Source: Apostichopus japonicus (lineage: Eukaryota; Echinodermata; Holothuroidea; Aspidochirotida; Stichopodidae). Taken from it: a DNA stretch of 64,000 nucleotides. Shown piece by piece: positions 34,956-46,699 of the stretch (the stretch's first letter is position 1; each line of letters opens with the position of its first letter). The notes under the pieces were generated by a model. The model was not told where the DNA came from. It did no database searches and worked only from the letters and a program-made list of their open reading frames with translations. The position numbers and the translations under genes are program-made. The DNA lies in contig NC_092569.1 in NCBI RefSeq assembly GCF_037975245.1, positions 12,508,501 to 12,572,500 of the forward strand, written 5' to 3'.

Positions 34956-35026
<71 letters not shown>
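34956..35026. repeat. TA microsatellite
   Basis: About 70 bases of alternating TA. The open frames that cross it are artefacts. Confidence 0.95.
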
Positions 35027-35028
<2 letters not shown>

Positions 35029-35189
35029 CTTTATAGTACCCTCTCCCAACACTCACCCTAGATTGACCCTGATATTACTTGCACACCTTGTGCGTCGCGT
35101 TCATACAATGAATCCGACAGCAGCGAAAATAAAAATTAAACCCGCATCAAACCGTGGCATACTCCATCTAGTGTTCATATGAACCCGAA

Positions 35190-35595
35190 CAGTTATATGG
35201 CAGAATAACATATTTTTGGATACGTTGGCAAACTATTGAGCTTGGAACAAATTGTTCCAGATCCCTTGTCGAAATGGATCTCTCTTTGTATGTGGCTTGG
35301 ATGTCAGAGTAGATATATATGGCATTACATGGTTTGAAACATTTTGGGGAAATTGAGGCAATTTTAGACCGCATTATAAGACATTCAAGAGCAGTGTACG
35401 ACAATAATGTTTACTGTTGAGTAAACAGGCTAGTTCACAAGTTTGGGCTCTGATACGGAAACTTGACGGTGCCATGAATCGTCAACGTGGAAACTTCTGC
35501 AAGGACTTAAAGATCACATTTAGTGTTCAGGGTGTAAGTGAACGGGGTGGTTATATGGAGCATCCTACCATACGTAAAGCTCGCAAAACGAGGGC
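35190..35595. repeat. Diverged copy of the 466-bp element E
   Basis: Shares GGCAATTTTAGACC, AGCAG(C/T)GTA, TTTACAAGT-type and GGTGCCATGAA blocks with the E units of the array that follows, in the same order and at lower identity. It is an older member of the family directly to the left of the array. Confidence 0.6.
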
Positions 35596-35616
35596 AGCAC
35601 AGTGTTATTTCGTAAA

Positions 35617-38600
35617 GTGGCATACTCCTATTAGAGTCTATATCAATCCGCTCGATTGTTCTCTTTCAGGAAAAGTGCCAAAAAGCAGCGGGAGAACATC
35701 TTTTGTGACCTGTTATCAATCATAATCTAGTTTTTTGTGGCTTGCATGTTGAAGAGCATGAATGGAAGTACATGTGGTGAGAAAATTGGGTCAATTGAGG
35801 CAATTTTAGACCCCTTTAGGCCTCCCGGGAGCAGCGTAGGAAATTTGTTTACCACTGAGTGAAGAGGTTTGTTTACAAGTGACGAAAACTTCCGGCTCGG
35901 ATAGCAAAAAATCTTCATGGTCATGGTACGGAAAATTGATGGTGCCATGAAAGGCCAACTTGTCAGCTATCCGGTGATGGGTAGCGTTTAGCTAGTGAAA
36001 ACTTCTATCTAGACTTAGAGACCACATTACTTTTGTGATTTAGTGTGTAAGTCAATGGGGCTTTTAATGGGCGTATGCTACCTTAGGCAAAAATGCCAAA
36101 TTTTTCATTTTAAGTGCTAGAAGTCCCAATTTTGGTTCAAAGTAGTTGCTATGGTGTGTAAAAATGGTTTTCAAGCAAACGTCAGAAAATTTCAAGCTTG
36201 GTTGATTTTTACGCATAAATTAGTATTACAGCCTTAAAGTACCACAAAGAGCATGTGCGTTTCTATACAGTAGACTAGAACAGCCTTCTGAGCATTTCTG
36301 ACCAGTTTTTCCTCCCCAATAAACTATTGGGTCATTAAGCCTTGACCTACCAAAGCTTCTGTAGTATGATTCCTGCCTTGAATCTGCTAAGTAGGTGCCA
36401 AATGCACGAAATTCAAAATCCTTCAGAATCAGACCAAAATGCCTGCAGTGTGTGTGACGTGAACGACTAAGTTCAGTGAAATTTGACATCTGTGGGCACC
36501 TAAAGTACATGGTAATCATATTTTAGGTTATTTTTGCTAAAGTTGGAAGTACCTGGTGTTTAACTAAGGACAAAAACTCAGTTTCAATGCATGAAATACC
36601 CCTAATGTTGTTAGCTTAGGCCTAGGCCTCAGGTTCATAATGGCGCTACGTTAGTATCCTAGACCAAGTCTACACCAGCTGTAGCACAATGTTGTATGAG
36701 GTCTGTATCCTAAGTGGAGTGGCTGCTGAGTGCTAATACCTTGCACAGAGAATATTTTGAGTCTTATTTAGCAAATAATCCACAAAGGTATGCATTTTCT
36801 GCCCCTGCATATGTGCACCAAGGGGTTTTTGAGCCTACTCACTCCTCATTAGTTTTCTGTTGTTTTGTCAATTTTCAGAGAAAGTTGATGTGCTAAGTCC
36901 TTAGCATGCACAGCTATATACTTTGAATGGGTGTGGTATCAATGGACTCAACTGGTTAGATCAGGTAACAACGAATCCTAAACAACTCTGACAGCAGAAA
37001 GAGATATCCTGATGCTTCCATGGGAGATCTGCTCTAGTAACTAATAGGAACCAGTGCTTGCCACCAATGGAGAATAAGGTAATTTGACGTTGTTGTTCTT
37101 TGCCGAGCAACAGATTTGAATGTTTTATCATGAAATATGCCCCCCTATCCACCTCTCTTCTCTTATAACTGTCTTTAATACATTGTTACAACCTATGCAC
37201 AAACCTTTAAATGGACTGGGTGTGCTATTGAGGTGAACAGTGTATCTAGATAGCATTCCAGTAAGCTTTCCTTTTGACTACTGTAATACTGTTACAGTGA
37301 GGCTGTTGTTTACAAATCACGATGATCCAGTTTTGGCAAAGAACACCTTCAATTCTCTTCTTTTATTCTTAGTAACTTAACAGTTGCACTGGAGTGACAT
37401 GCAATATCAGTTTAACATGTTCCAAACAGTTCAGGAATACATTGGGGTATGTCCTGTGGGTCAGTTTGTGAGGAATCTGCTGAGCTAAACAAAAGTAGTT
37501 TTCATCACTTTTCAGAGCCAGAGACGAAAAAGCCCTCACCGCTATCACTTCTATGGATGATGTTTCTGCAGGTAGGGCAAGCCAGACCAAGTGGACTGTG
37601 ATCAGGGATACCAATAATACCTGCAAGAATCATAGATGCACCCAAATTGGTCAAGCTTATCAAAATTGGTGACTGGAAGTGTTGTTGCAGACATAGACCT
37701 GGTTACTGCTTACACAGTATTGCTCATATGTGTATTTACACACTGCACCGTGCATACTGAAATCTCTGAAATACATCTTTATGGACCTAAAATGATAATT
37801 GCATAGATTTCTGTTGTGGTTTATATGGTGACGACTATGAAAAGTATCATTTTGGTGATAAAAAAAATTCAACTCTCACTTAAGGTGGCATACTCCTATT
37901 AGAGTCTATATCAATCCGCTCGATTGTTCTCCTTCAGGAAAAGTGCCAAAAAGCAGCGGGAGAACATCTTTTGTGACCTGTTATCAATCATAATCTAGTT
38001 TTTTGTGGCTTGCATGTTGAAGAGCATGAATGGAAGTACATGTGGTGAGAAAATTGGGTCAATTGAGGCAATTTTAGACCCCTTTAGGCCTCCCGGGAGC
38101 AGCGTAGGAAATTTGTTTACCACTGAGTGAAGAGGTTTGTTTACAAGTGACGAAAACTTCCGGCTCGGATAGCAAAAAATCTTCATGGTCATGGTACGGA
38201 AAATTGATGGTGCCATGAAAGGCCAACTTGTCAGCTATCCGGTGATGGGTAGCGTTTAGCTAGTGAAAACTTCTATCTAGACTTAGAGACCACATTACTT
38301 TTGTGATTTAGTGTGTAAGTCAATGGGGCTTTTAATGGGCGTATGCTACCTTAGGCAAAAATGCCAAATTTTTCATTTTAAGTGCTAGAAGTCCCAATTT
38401 TGGTTCAAAGTAGTTGCTATGGTGTGTAAAAATGGTTTTCAAGCAAACGTCAGAAAATTTCAAGCTTGGTTGATTTTTACGCATAAATTAGTATTACAGC
38501 CTTAAAGTACCACAAAGAGCATGTGCGTTTCTATACAGTAGACTAGAACAGCCTTCTGAGCATTTCTGACCAGTTTTTCCTCCCCAATAAACTATTGGGT

Positions 38601-40618
38601 CATTAAGCCTTGACCTACCAAAGCTTCTGTAGTATGATTCCTGCCTTGAATCTGCTAAGTAGGTGCCAAATGCACGAAATTCAAAATCCTTCAGAATCAG
38701 ACCAAAATGCCTGCAGTGTGTGTGACGTGAACGACTAAGTTCAGTGAAATTTGACATCTGTGGGCACCTAAAGTACATGGTAATCATATTTTAGGTTATT
38801 TTTGCTAAAGTTGGAAGTACCTGGTGTTTAACTAAGGACAAAAACTCAGTTTCAATGCATGAAATACCCCTAATGTTGTTAGCTTAGGCCTAGGCCTCAG
38901 GTTCATAATGGCGCTACGTTAGTATCCTAGACCAAGTCTACACCAGCTGTAGCACAATGTTGTATGAGGTCTGTATCCTAAGTGGAGTGGCTGCTGAGTG
39001 CTAATACCTTGCACAGAGAATATTTTGAGTCTTATTTAGCAAATAATCCACAAAGGTATGCATTTTCTGCCCCTGCATATGTGCACCAAGGGGTTTTTGA
39101 GCCTACTCACTCCTCATTAGTTTTCTGTTGTTTTGTCAGTTTTCAGAGAAAGTTGATGTGCTAAGTCCTTAGCATGCACAGCTATATACTTTGAATGGGT
39201 GTGGTATCAATGGACTCAACTGGTTAGATCAGGTAACAACGAATCCTAAACAACTCTGACAGCAGAAAGAGATATCCTGATGCTTCCATGGGAGATCTGC
39301 TCTAGTAACTAATAGGAACCAGTGCTTGCCACCAATGGAGAATAAGGTAATTTGACGTTGTTGTTCTTTGCCGAGCAACAGATTTGAATGTTTTATCATG
39401 AAATATGCCCCCCTATCCACCTCTCTTCTCTTATAACTGTCTTTAATACATTGTTACAACCTATGCACAAACCTTTAAATGGACTGGGTGTGCTATTGAG
39501 GTGAACAGTGTATCTAGATAGCATTCCAGTAAGCTTTCCTTTTGACTACTGTAATACTGTTACAGTGAGGCTGTTGTTTACAAATCACGATGATCCAGTT
39601 TTGGCAAAGAACACCTTCAATTCTCTTCTTTTATTCTTAGTAACTTAACAGTTGCACTGGAGTGACATGCAATATCAGTTTAACATGTTCCAAACAGTTC
39701 AGGAATACATTGGGGTATGTCCTGTGGGTCAGTTTGTGAGGAATCTGCTGAGCTAAACAAAAGTAGTTTTCATCACTTTTCAGAGCCAGAGACGAAAAAG
39801 CCCTCACCGCTATCACTTCTATGGATGATGTTTCTGCAGGTAGGGCAAGCCAGACCAAGTGGACTGTGATCAGGGATACCAATAATACCTGCAAGAATCA
39901 TAGATGCACCCAAATTGGTCAAGCTTATCAAAATTGGTGACTGGAAGTGTTGTTGCAGACATAGACCTGGTTACTGCTTACACAGTATTGCTCATATGTG
40001 TATTTACACACTGCACCGTGCATACTGAAATCTCTGAAATACATCTTTATGGACCTAAAATGATAATTGCATAGATTTCTGTTGTGGTTTATATGGTGAC
40101 GACTATGAAAAGTATCATTTTGGTGATAAAAAAAATTCAACTCTCACTTAAGGTGGCATACTCCTATTAGAGTCTATATCAATCCGCTCGATTGTTCTCC
40201 TTCAGGAAAAGTGCCAAAAAGCAGCGGGAGAACATCTTTTGTGACCTGTTATCAATCATAATCTAGTTTTTTGTGGCTTGCATGTTGAAGAGCATGAATG
40301 GAAGTACATGTGGTGAGAAAATTGGGTCAATTGAGGCAATTTTAGACCCCTTTAGGCCTCCCGGGAGCAGCGTAGGAAATTTGTTTACCACTGAGTGAAG
40401 AGGTTTGTTTACAAGTGACGAAAACTTCCGGCTCGGATAGCAAAAAATCTTCATGGTCATGGTACGGAAAATTGATAGTGCCATGAAAGGCCAACTTGTC
40501 AGCTATCCGGTGATGGGTAGCGTTTAGCTAGTGAAAACTTCTATCTAGACTTAGAGACCACATTACTTTTGTGATTTAGTGTGTAAGTCAATGGGGCTTT
40601 TAATGGGCGTATGCTACC
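35617..40618. repeat. 2,268-bp tandem array, structure E-S-E-S-E
   Basis: E (466 bp) occupies 35617-36082, 37885-38350 and 40153-40618; the ~1.8-kb spacer S occupies 36083-37884 and 38351-40152. Units are nearly identical: only a handful of single-base differences were seen (for example CTCTTTCAGG against CTCCTTCAGG, and GATGGTGCC against GATAGTGCC in the last E). E starts GTGGCATACTCC and ends GGCGTATGCTACC, an imperfect inverted repeat; the inner E copies are flanked by TTA. No protein of a known family is encoded, although several 60-97-codon frames repeat with the unit. Confidence 0.95.
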
Positions 40619-40949
40619 GTAAGTGTGGAAATACATGCCCCGCTGAATGTTTAATAAACAGAACGGTAATACACTTTTTAACTAAATCTGAAAGAGAAAA
40701 CACATTTGTATGGACCCTTTGGAAGCGGTTTGCAACGCAATACTGAAAATATGTTAATTGATCCATGATATTTTATTTTATTACGTAACATGAATTAACT
40801 GATCAACAAAATGCATGGAAGCATTGAAAGGATTTGGCATGATGGCACTGCCCCACCTCCTCCCCTCCCCCGAAAATATATTATCTACAAAAAAAAATGG
40901 AAACATTCTGAAAAGTAAATGTTTGATTTTATTTTGTGTGAATATTGTT
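40619..40949. other. Junction between the tandem array and copy B
   Basis: About 330 bases with no match elsewhere in the window and no gene. The start of homology to copy A is near 40950 but cannot be fixed, because copy A is cut by the window edge. Confidence 0.5.
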
Positions 40950-42039
40950 CCGCACATTTCAAAAGAAGGCGATTCACTCTACAAGAATGATCTCTAAGTG
41001 AGGGCAGCATACAACTTCGAATAACCCAAATTTGAAGCAGTTATGCACTGTGAGTTAGTGAAATGTTGTACGTCTCATTATGGCAGGGGTTTATATAAAA
41101 CTTCGATAGTTCTGTAGAGTGCATGTGCTTCCGATTAAGACAGATAGTTACATTCTGGTCGACTCTGCTTGTTTGCCTATTCCCGATTGGTATCCTCATT
41201 GATGGACCAGGCAGGTGCGTCAATCATGAAGGGACAAGGGGCACGTCCCCACCCCAACCCCACTTTCTGAGGGGTTGGGGACTCAAATATATAATGTCCC
41301 CCAGGTTTGGTGACTGACTCGTGTAGGCGCTAGGCCTAGGAGGCTCATAATGACTGGTGTATCTTATAAAAGGAGCTCAAACATTTTGCTGCCCCCCCCC
41401 CCATACCCCGATGAAAAGTAGGAACTACGGATTTCATTTATAGCGTAAATTAAATGATTGTATAAATGTTGTTTTATCACGTACAAGCAATATCAAATTT
41501 TATGTACATTATTTTGTGCATTCAGTTTGGGTTAGCAATGCCAGTCATGATAGTTTGAATCGTTTTTCATATAATTATATATTTCATAGGAGTTTTGAGA
41601 CAGATACATATACGGTGCAAAGCCATGGGTGCTAAGCTGCTATAGTCATGATGTAGTTATAACCATGTTATTCATTATACCTCAAGTACTAGTTTAGTAT
41701 TTTATGCATATATGTTCACAAAATATTTTATGTGTGGTTAAGTTAACTGATGCCAGGTGGTGGGTAATTGGTGGGGTGGGGTGGAGGGGTGATTGATGGG
41801 GGCATGGCGGTGATGACCGTGCGTTTGCTTTGTTTTGTTTTCACGAGTTTGGTCAGAGTAACAATAGCACTGTGAACAGTGTAGCAGTCTAATGTGAAAC
41901 TATACGGTTCATAAATATATTTATTAAGACTATATGTTTTATATATATACCTATCAGTTTCATTGTTAGCCCCTTTATCATTGTCCCAATGTTTTAACTA
42001 AGAATATTGAGTCACAATCCTCTACACGGCCCTACCACT

Positions 42040-42418
42040 CAGCTCTTCTCCCCCACCCGCCCCCCCCCCCCCCAAATAAGTCCTTTCCTGGCATGAAAAA
42101 ACAAATAATGATAACACAAACATAACAATTATTTTAAACCTAAATTTCCCATATGGCTTCCCCTCAGCTTATTATATAGGCAACGCTACCATCAGAATGC
42201 CCTAGCGGTACAAAGTGATTTTCTTCTAACTTACATTTTTTCCTTGGAAGAATAAATTTCTAGAACATGAAATCTCAAAGTTAAGAATGTGTAGATGCAA
42301 CTTACAAGGCCATGGAAGTGGCATTTCCGGCAATCTGGGAGGCATTTTTGGCCCAAAAAAATGCACTGTTACGACCCCTAGACACCACCCAATAAAGTCA
42401 CAGCACTAAGGCGCTCGC
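42040..42418. other. B-only segment of about 380 bp
   Basis: Absent from copy A near 1163. It contains a poly-C run and a CCGGCAATCTGGGAGGCATTT stretch that looks repeat-derived. The right junction GGCGCTCGCGG against A's ACTCGCGG shares CTCGCGG, consistent with deletion in A at microhomology. Family unknown. Confidence 0.4.
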
Positions 42419-43652
42419 GGTTTGTGCTACGCGCACTCTCCTTCAGTTTTATCAATTTTCAGTAATTTATGTTCACGCCCTCACTTTTCAATTGGGATTG
42501 TCGCCCCTGGGACCAGGGAGTAGCTACAGCCTGAACGGACTGAAGCAGTTAACGGTGGTCCACGATCACAAACTGCACATTTTCACCAAATGAAACCAAC
42601 ATTGAAAGGAAGAATTTCTGCATGTTACCTATAAATGAACCAACTGTTCTTAAATGGTACAAACAGGCAAAATCAAACTAAACCTATGCAGAAGGCTTTC
42701 TGTCTACTATATTCTCGAGCATATGATAGCGAGCATAATCCAAAATAGAATTGCCGTTCGTCACATTTAAGGGTCTCATACATCTAAGTGTTTCATTGCA
42801 GATAAAGTAGGGGTGGGGGAGGGGTAGGGGGGTGGAAATAATATCAGCGATCGATTGGACGTAAAGTACGTTAATGCTGTTGTTTGTTGGTTTTCCAGTC
42901 CCCACCTCGCGACCCAACGTAAAAATGTTAGCGATCCATGTTTGGATCGCTAGCTATAATTTGGAAGCGTGCCTGTACATACAACCGTTAGGGGCTCCGG
43001 AGAAACGTTCTAGAAAAAACAAAAACAAAGTGCGCCACATATTCAGTAGCATAATGTTGGTATGATACAATCAAAACTCAGTTCTCTGATAAGTTACCCC
43101 TACATTCTAAATAAAAAAGAGTGAAAAATTCACCTAACTGAGAGTGATTCTGTCTCTCCATAAGAGCCAAAATTCACTCTATAAGAGCGAAATTTGTTGG
43201 TGTTCAGTCCCTCCAGTTATTTCTCTGATCACTCTTTGACGCGGAGTGAATAATAAGTATGTGTTGACATGTGAATAGCCAATTACATTGACGAATGCTG
43301 CCGCCCTTTTTGATTTATTATATGACAGGCAATTTTCCTACATAACATACTACAGTATAATGCTTGCAATATCGCAAAACAATTCAATCGAAACCACGCA
43401 GAGGTTTTTCCTGAGGCAATTGAAGATGTCTGTCCAAAACTGGTTGGAGTGTCATGGTTTTGGAGAAAACATTGTACAGTTATTTGAAGGTAAGTCAATC
43501 TATCTTTAATAAGTCGAATAATCACATACTAGCCATATGTACTATATGAGTAGTTGTAGTAGGCTACTAGGCAAGGGTATGTTGTTATTGTCAATATATA
43601 TATAAACTTATAACGTAGGCTTTGGGCTAGGTCCAACGCAACACTAACAAAG

Positions 43653-43939
43653 CAGGCCGTGGCTATTCTTACGACTAGTCGTAACAATTATTTATAAACT
43701 ATTCTTACGACAAAGGCGAACTCAAGCGCAGTAAAGTAAATAAAGCAACTGCGCATGTAGTAGGGGTAACCCTAACCCTAACTTTAACCCTAAACCCCAA
43801 TCCTAACCCTAACACTAACCCTAACCGGAAATTATTGTTACTCCTGGTTGTAAAAATAGTACTCCTGTCATAGAAATAGCAACTGCGCATGCGTAATCGG
43901 AAATTATTCTTACGAACAGTTGTAAGAATAGCCACTTTG
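43653..43939. mobile_element. 287-bp inverted-repeat element carrying telomere-like repeats
   Basis: Flanked by AACAAAG on both sides (43646-43652 and 43940-43946). Copy A has the single unoccupied site near 3600. The ends are CAGGCCGTGGCTATTCTTAC and, reversed, CAAAGTGGCTATTCTTAC, sharing GTGGCTATTCTTAC. Further inner repeats (GGAAATTATT, AACTGCGCATG) occur in pairs. The centre is a run of CCCTAA-type units. No coding capacity. Confidence 0.82.
43766..43826. repeat. Interstitial telomere-like (CCCTAA)n tract
   Basis: About nine CCCTAA units with variants (CTTTAA, CCCTAAA, CCCAAT, CACTAA). It lies inside the 287-bp element and is not at a chromosome end. Confidence 0.9.
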
Positions 43940-45631
43940 AACAAAGTAACGTACAAGTGACCTGGTGAGGTTTAATCTTTATTGAACATTTAGCATATGC
44001 TGTTAAAATGATAAACTAACCCATTACTATAACTTAGGCCTTAATAATTTAACCGTAGCCTACTACCAGTAACAATATTAATCAGGCCAAATCGAGGTAA
44101 CTCGGATATGGATTGTACTTTAAATTCAGACTTCATACCGTTACATTAAATATAAAATAGGGTTTCAAATAGGGGATCAATCAATCAATCAACAAAGTCA
44201 TATAATTAACTTTCCACCTGGTTTTACTTGCGTTAGTGTGCTTAATTTCTGACCTATTGTATAACGCTGAAATTATAAGTAGGCCATACAAGGGTAACGA
44301 TTAAGTTCGTGACATACGCCCCGCTTACGGAAAACCTTCGTACATGTAGCACGTGAATACATCCATCCATTTTACACACTAAATTCCAATTGACGATGGT
44401 CGTTGAAGAAAAATTCCTAGTTAGACTTACTCAAGTTCACTGCTAAACTTGTTGAATGAGATTTCATAAAATAGCTGTTAGTAATCCTGATGCTGGAGAA
44501 CTTCAAATTCATCAAAATAAAACACCTGTTTGGGCTGATGACTTTACAACTCAGGTTTACATGAGGGATATTTAAAACACACATGGGCTAAGTAGAGTCT
44601 TGAGGGTAATGAAAAACTGAATATTTAAACTAATTGCTAATTTCAAATTAACTAAATTTATGATTAACTAAGTGAAGTTTGTTACTTAGTTTGTTGACAG
44701 GATTTTCAAGCAAAACATCTCGGAACACAGACACCTTGGCAAGATTTTGCTGGAGGAGATGGAAGATGGTCACGTGACCATATCATCAAGAAAGAAGTCG
44801 GTGCAAGTTATGGTCGCTTATCTCATAGACCAGGTGGGCTCAAAGTAAGTATAATGATCTAGTTTATCACATGACTAGCTTAGCTAAGAAAGAAAGTAAC
44901 TATAGATTTATGACATTATCAACGATGACCCCACAAGGCAGTAAGGGAGAGGGGGGGTGGTGGGGCGAGGGCCTTAAAAACTGATGTTGTTTGCCTACAT
45001 ATAATTTGATGTATGCATGATCAATTCAATTCAATAATGTAATATCTTGTCATTGCTCCCTAGATTAACCTTGGATTTGACCAGCTCTTCCCTTACGGGG
45101 TGTGAATTAATAAACAAATGGCAATGGTAAAATCATCAAAGTGTCTCAGGGTGTAAAGAAAGAATTCTTGGATGCCATTTTTCTGAAATATAAAGATGGA
45201 GATGGTACAAGCAAAGGTTACATTGGACCGAATAGCAGACAGTTTATCATAGTTGCTTTATTCTCAACATAATGCCATTAGGTCAAGAAGACTATTCAAT
45301 TAACCATTTAGTGAGGATCAGGCTATAGTTCCCACATATTTAAAAAGTCAACATTTCATAGTTCCCCTTGTGCGGGTATTCACGCATAAGCTATGGATAC
45401 CAATGGTCATCTGCAATTAAGTTCAACACAACGTAATTGCAAGTAAACAGAATAATTTTCTATGCACTTCACGCCAACATGTTTCTCTAATCTCTTTTGC
45501 TGTCGCCAACACTTTTCCAAGGCTAGGCTATGAGTGTCCACTGCATATAGCTCCATGTGAGAGGACATACATTGAATTGAAGGTCATGTCATTACCCATT
45601 ATGAGTCATCCCAGCTACTAGACAATGTTCC

Positions 45632-45990
45632 TTAAAGGCATTGAAGACTCGCCCCAAACCGCGTGCCGCCCTCTGAAAAAAATAACTTTCCGTAGCTTGC
45701 TAATTACGTTTTCTTCTTGTCGCTAAAAAATGCAGACAGTAATGAAACGTGATACCTTGTTATCTTTTATCTAGACCTGAGCTGTCCACGCTGCTATGTA
45801 CACTGTGTTGTGAGTATTGACTGTAGATGTTTGTCTCGTCTGTACACTAGTGTCTAATTACCGACGGTGTGCGTATTTTCTGGGATCGATGGTGGTGTCT
45901 AACACTTCTGTTACACCTCATTCGAAACTAGGTCAGATTACCGGCATGAGACGTTTCTTTGTGCGCGAGTCTTCACACCCTTTAAACTAT
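45632..45990. mobile_element. TTAA-type MITE, complete copy in B
   Basis: The element is about 350 bp. Its left end is AGGCATTGAAGACTCGCC; the reverse complement of its right end is AGGGTGTGAAGACTCGCG. Both sides are flanked by TTAA. A TTAA target is typical of piggyBac and Kolobok families. It has no coding capacity and is non-autonomous. Confidence 0.75.
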
Positions 45991-46645
45991 CATGCCTGCA
46001 TATTCTTCATATTTCTAGTGTCATATTAAGTTATATGGGTAATTGGTCATTTCTTATCATATAATAGAACAGCGCAATCAGAGATATAATGTGGCATCAT
46101 TAACATTTTTCTTCCTTTGTGCAGCTGACGTATGTGCCCTGGAACTACTGGTCACGATGCTGAGGACCACAAATTACAGAAAGGAGAAAAGATCATCTAC
46201 TGTATCAGCCAGTATACAGTGCATGCCGTATGATACAGAATAGAGTGGTAAATAAATACTTTTTAATGCAGGGTTTCCCTAACTTTATCCCACTGTCAGA
46301 GTTGTCCACGAACCCAAACTTTTCGAGACATGATCTGAGTCATTATTATACTATAATACGCGCATAGCAGTGCTTCGTAAAAGATCAAGTTCATAGTGTA
46401 ATATTGTGGAGTTTGTCGATAGGTACGAATTTATACATTACTAAATTATATGATATATCAGATTTTAGTTTAAAAAAAGTACTCTAGTTTTGACTTTCAG
46501 AAACGTCTCACGAACGTCTCATGGGATTAACTCACGCAACCCCTGGGGGTTCATGCACCCGAGTCAGGGAACCCCTGATTTAAAGGAAGCCAATTTGCAT
46601 AAAAAGCTGTTCAGCTAAGTACACAATATGATCAAAATAGCTATC
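45868..46645. other. B-only stretch of about 0.78 kb
   Basis: Includes the right half of the TTAA-type MITE and the sequence beyond it. Copy A lacks it, most likely through a deletion there that removed the MITE's right end. No gene was recognised. Confidence 0.5.
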
Positions 46646-46699
46646 AATGATGACTTACTTGCTATATGTTTGTATTTATAATGGTTCATAATAATTGTT

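Noticed and set aside
36226-36519. 97-codon frame repeated at 38494
   Set aside because: Identical because the underlying DNA is duplicated, with no recognisable domain.
37369-37626. 85-codon frame with a signal-peptide-like start, repeated at 39637
   Set aside because: It lies in the spacer of the 2,268-bp array. Its repetition reflects the array, and no family or splice context supports it.
43766-43826. True telomere or chromosome end
   Set aside because: Only ~60 degenerate bases inside a small transposable element, with unique sequence on both sides matching copy A.
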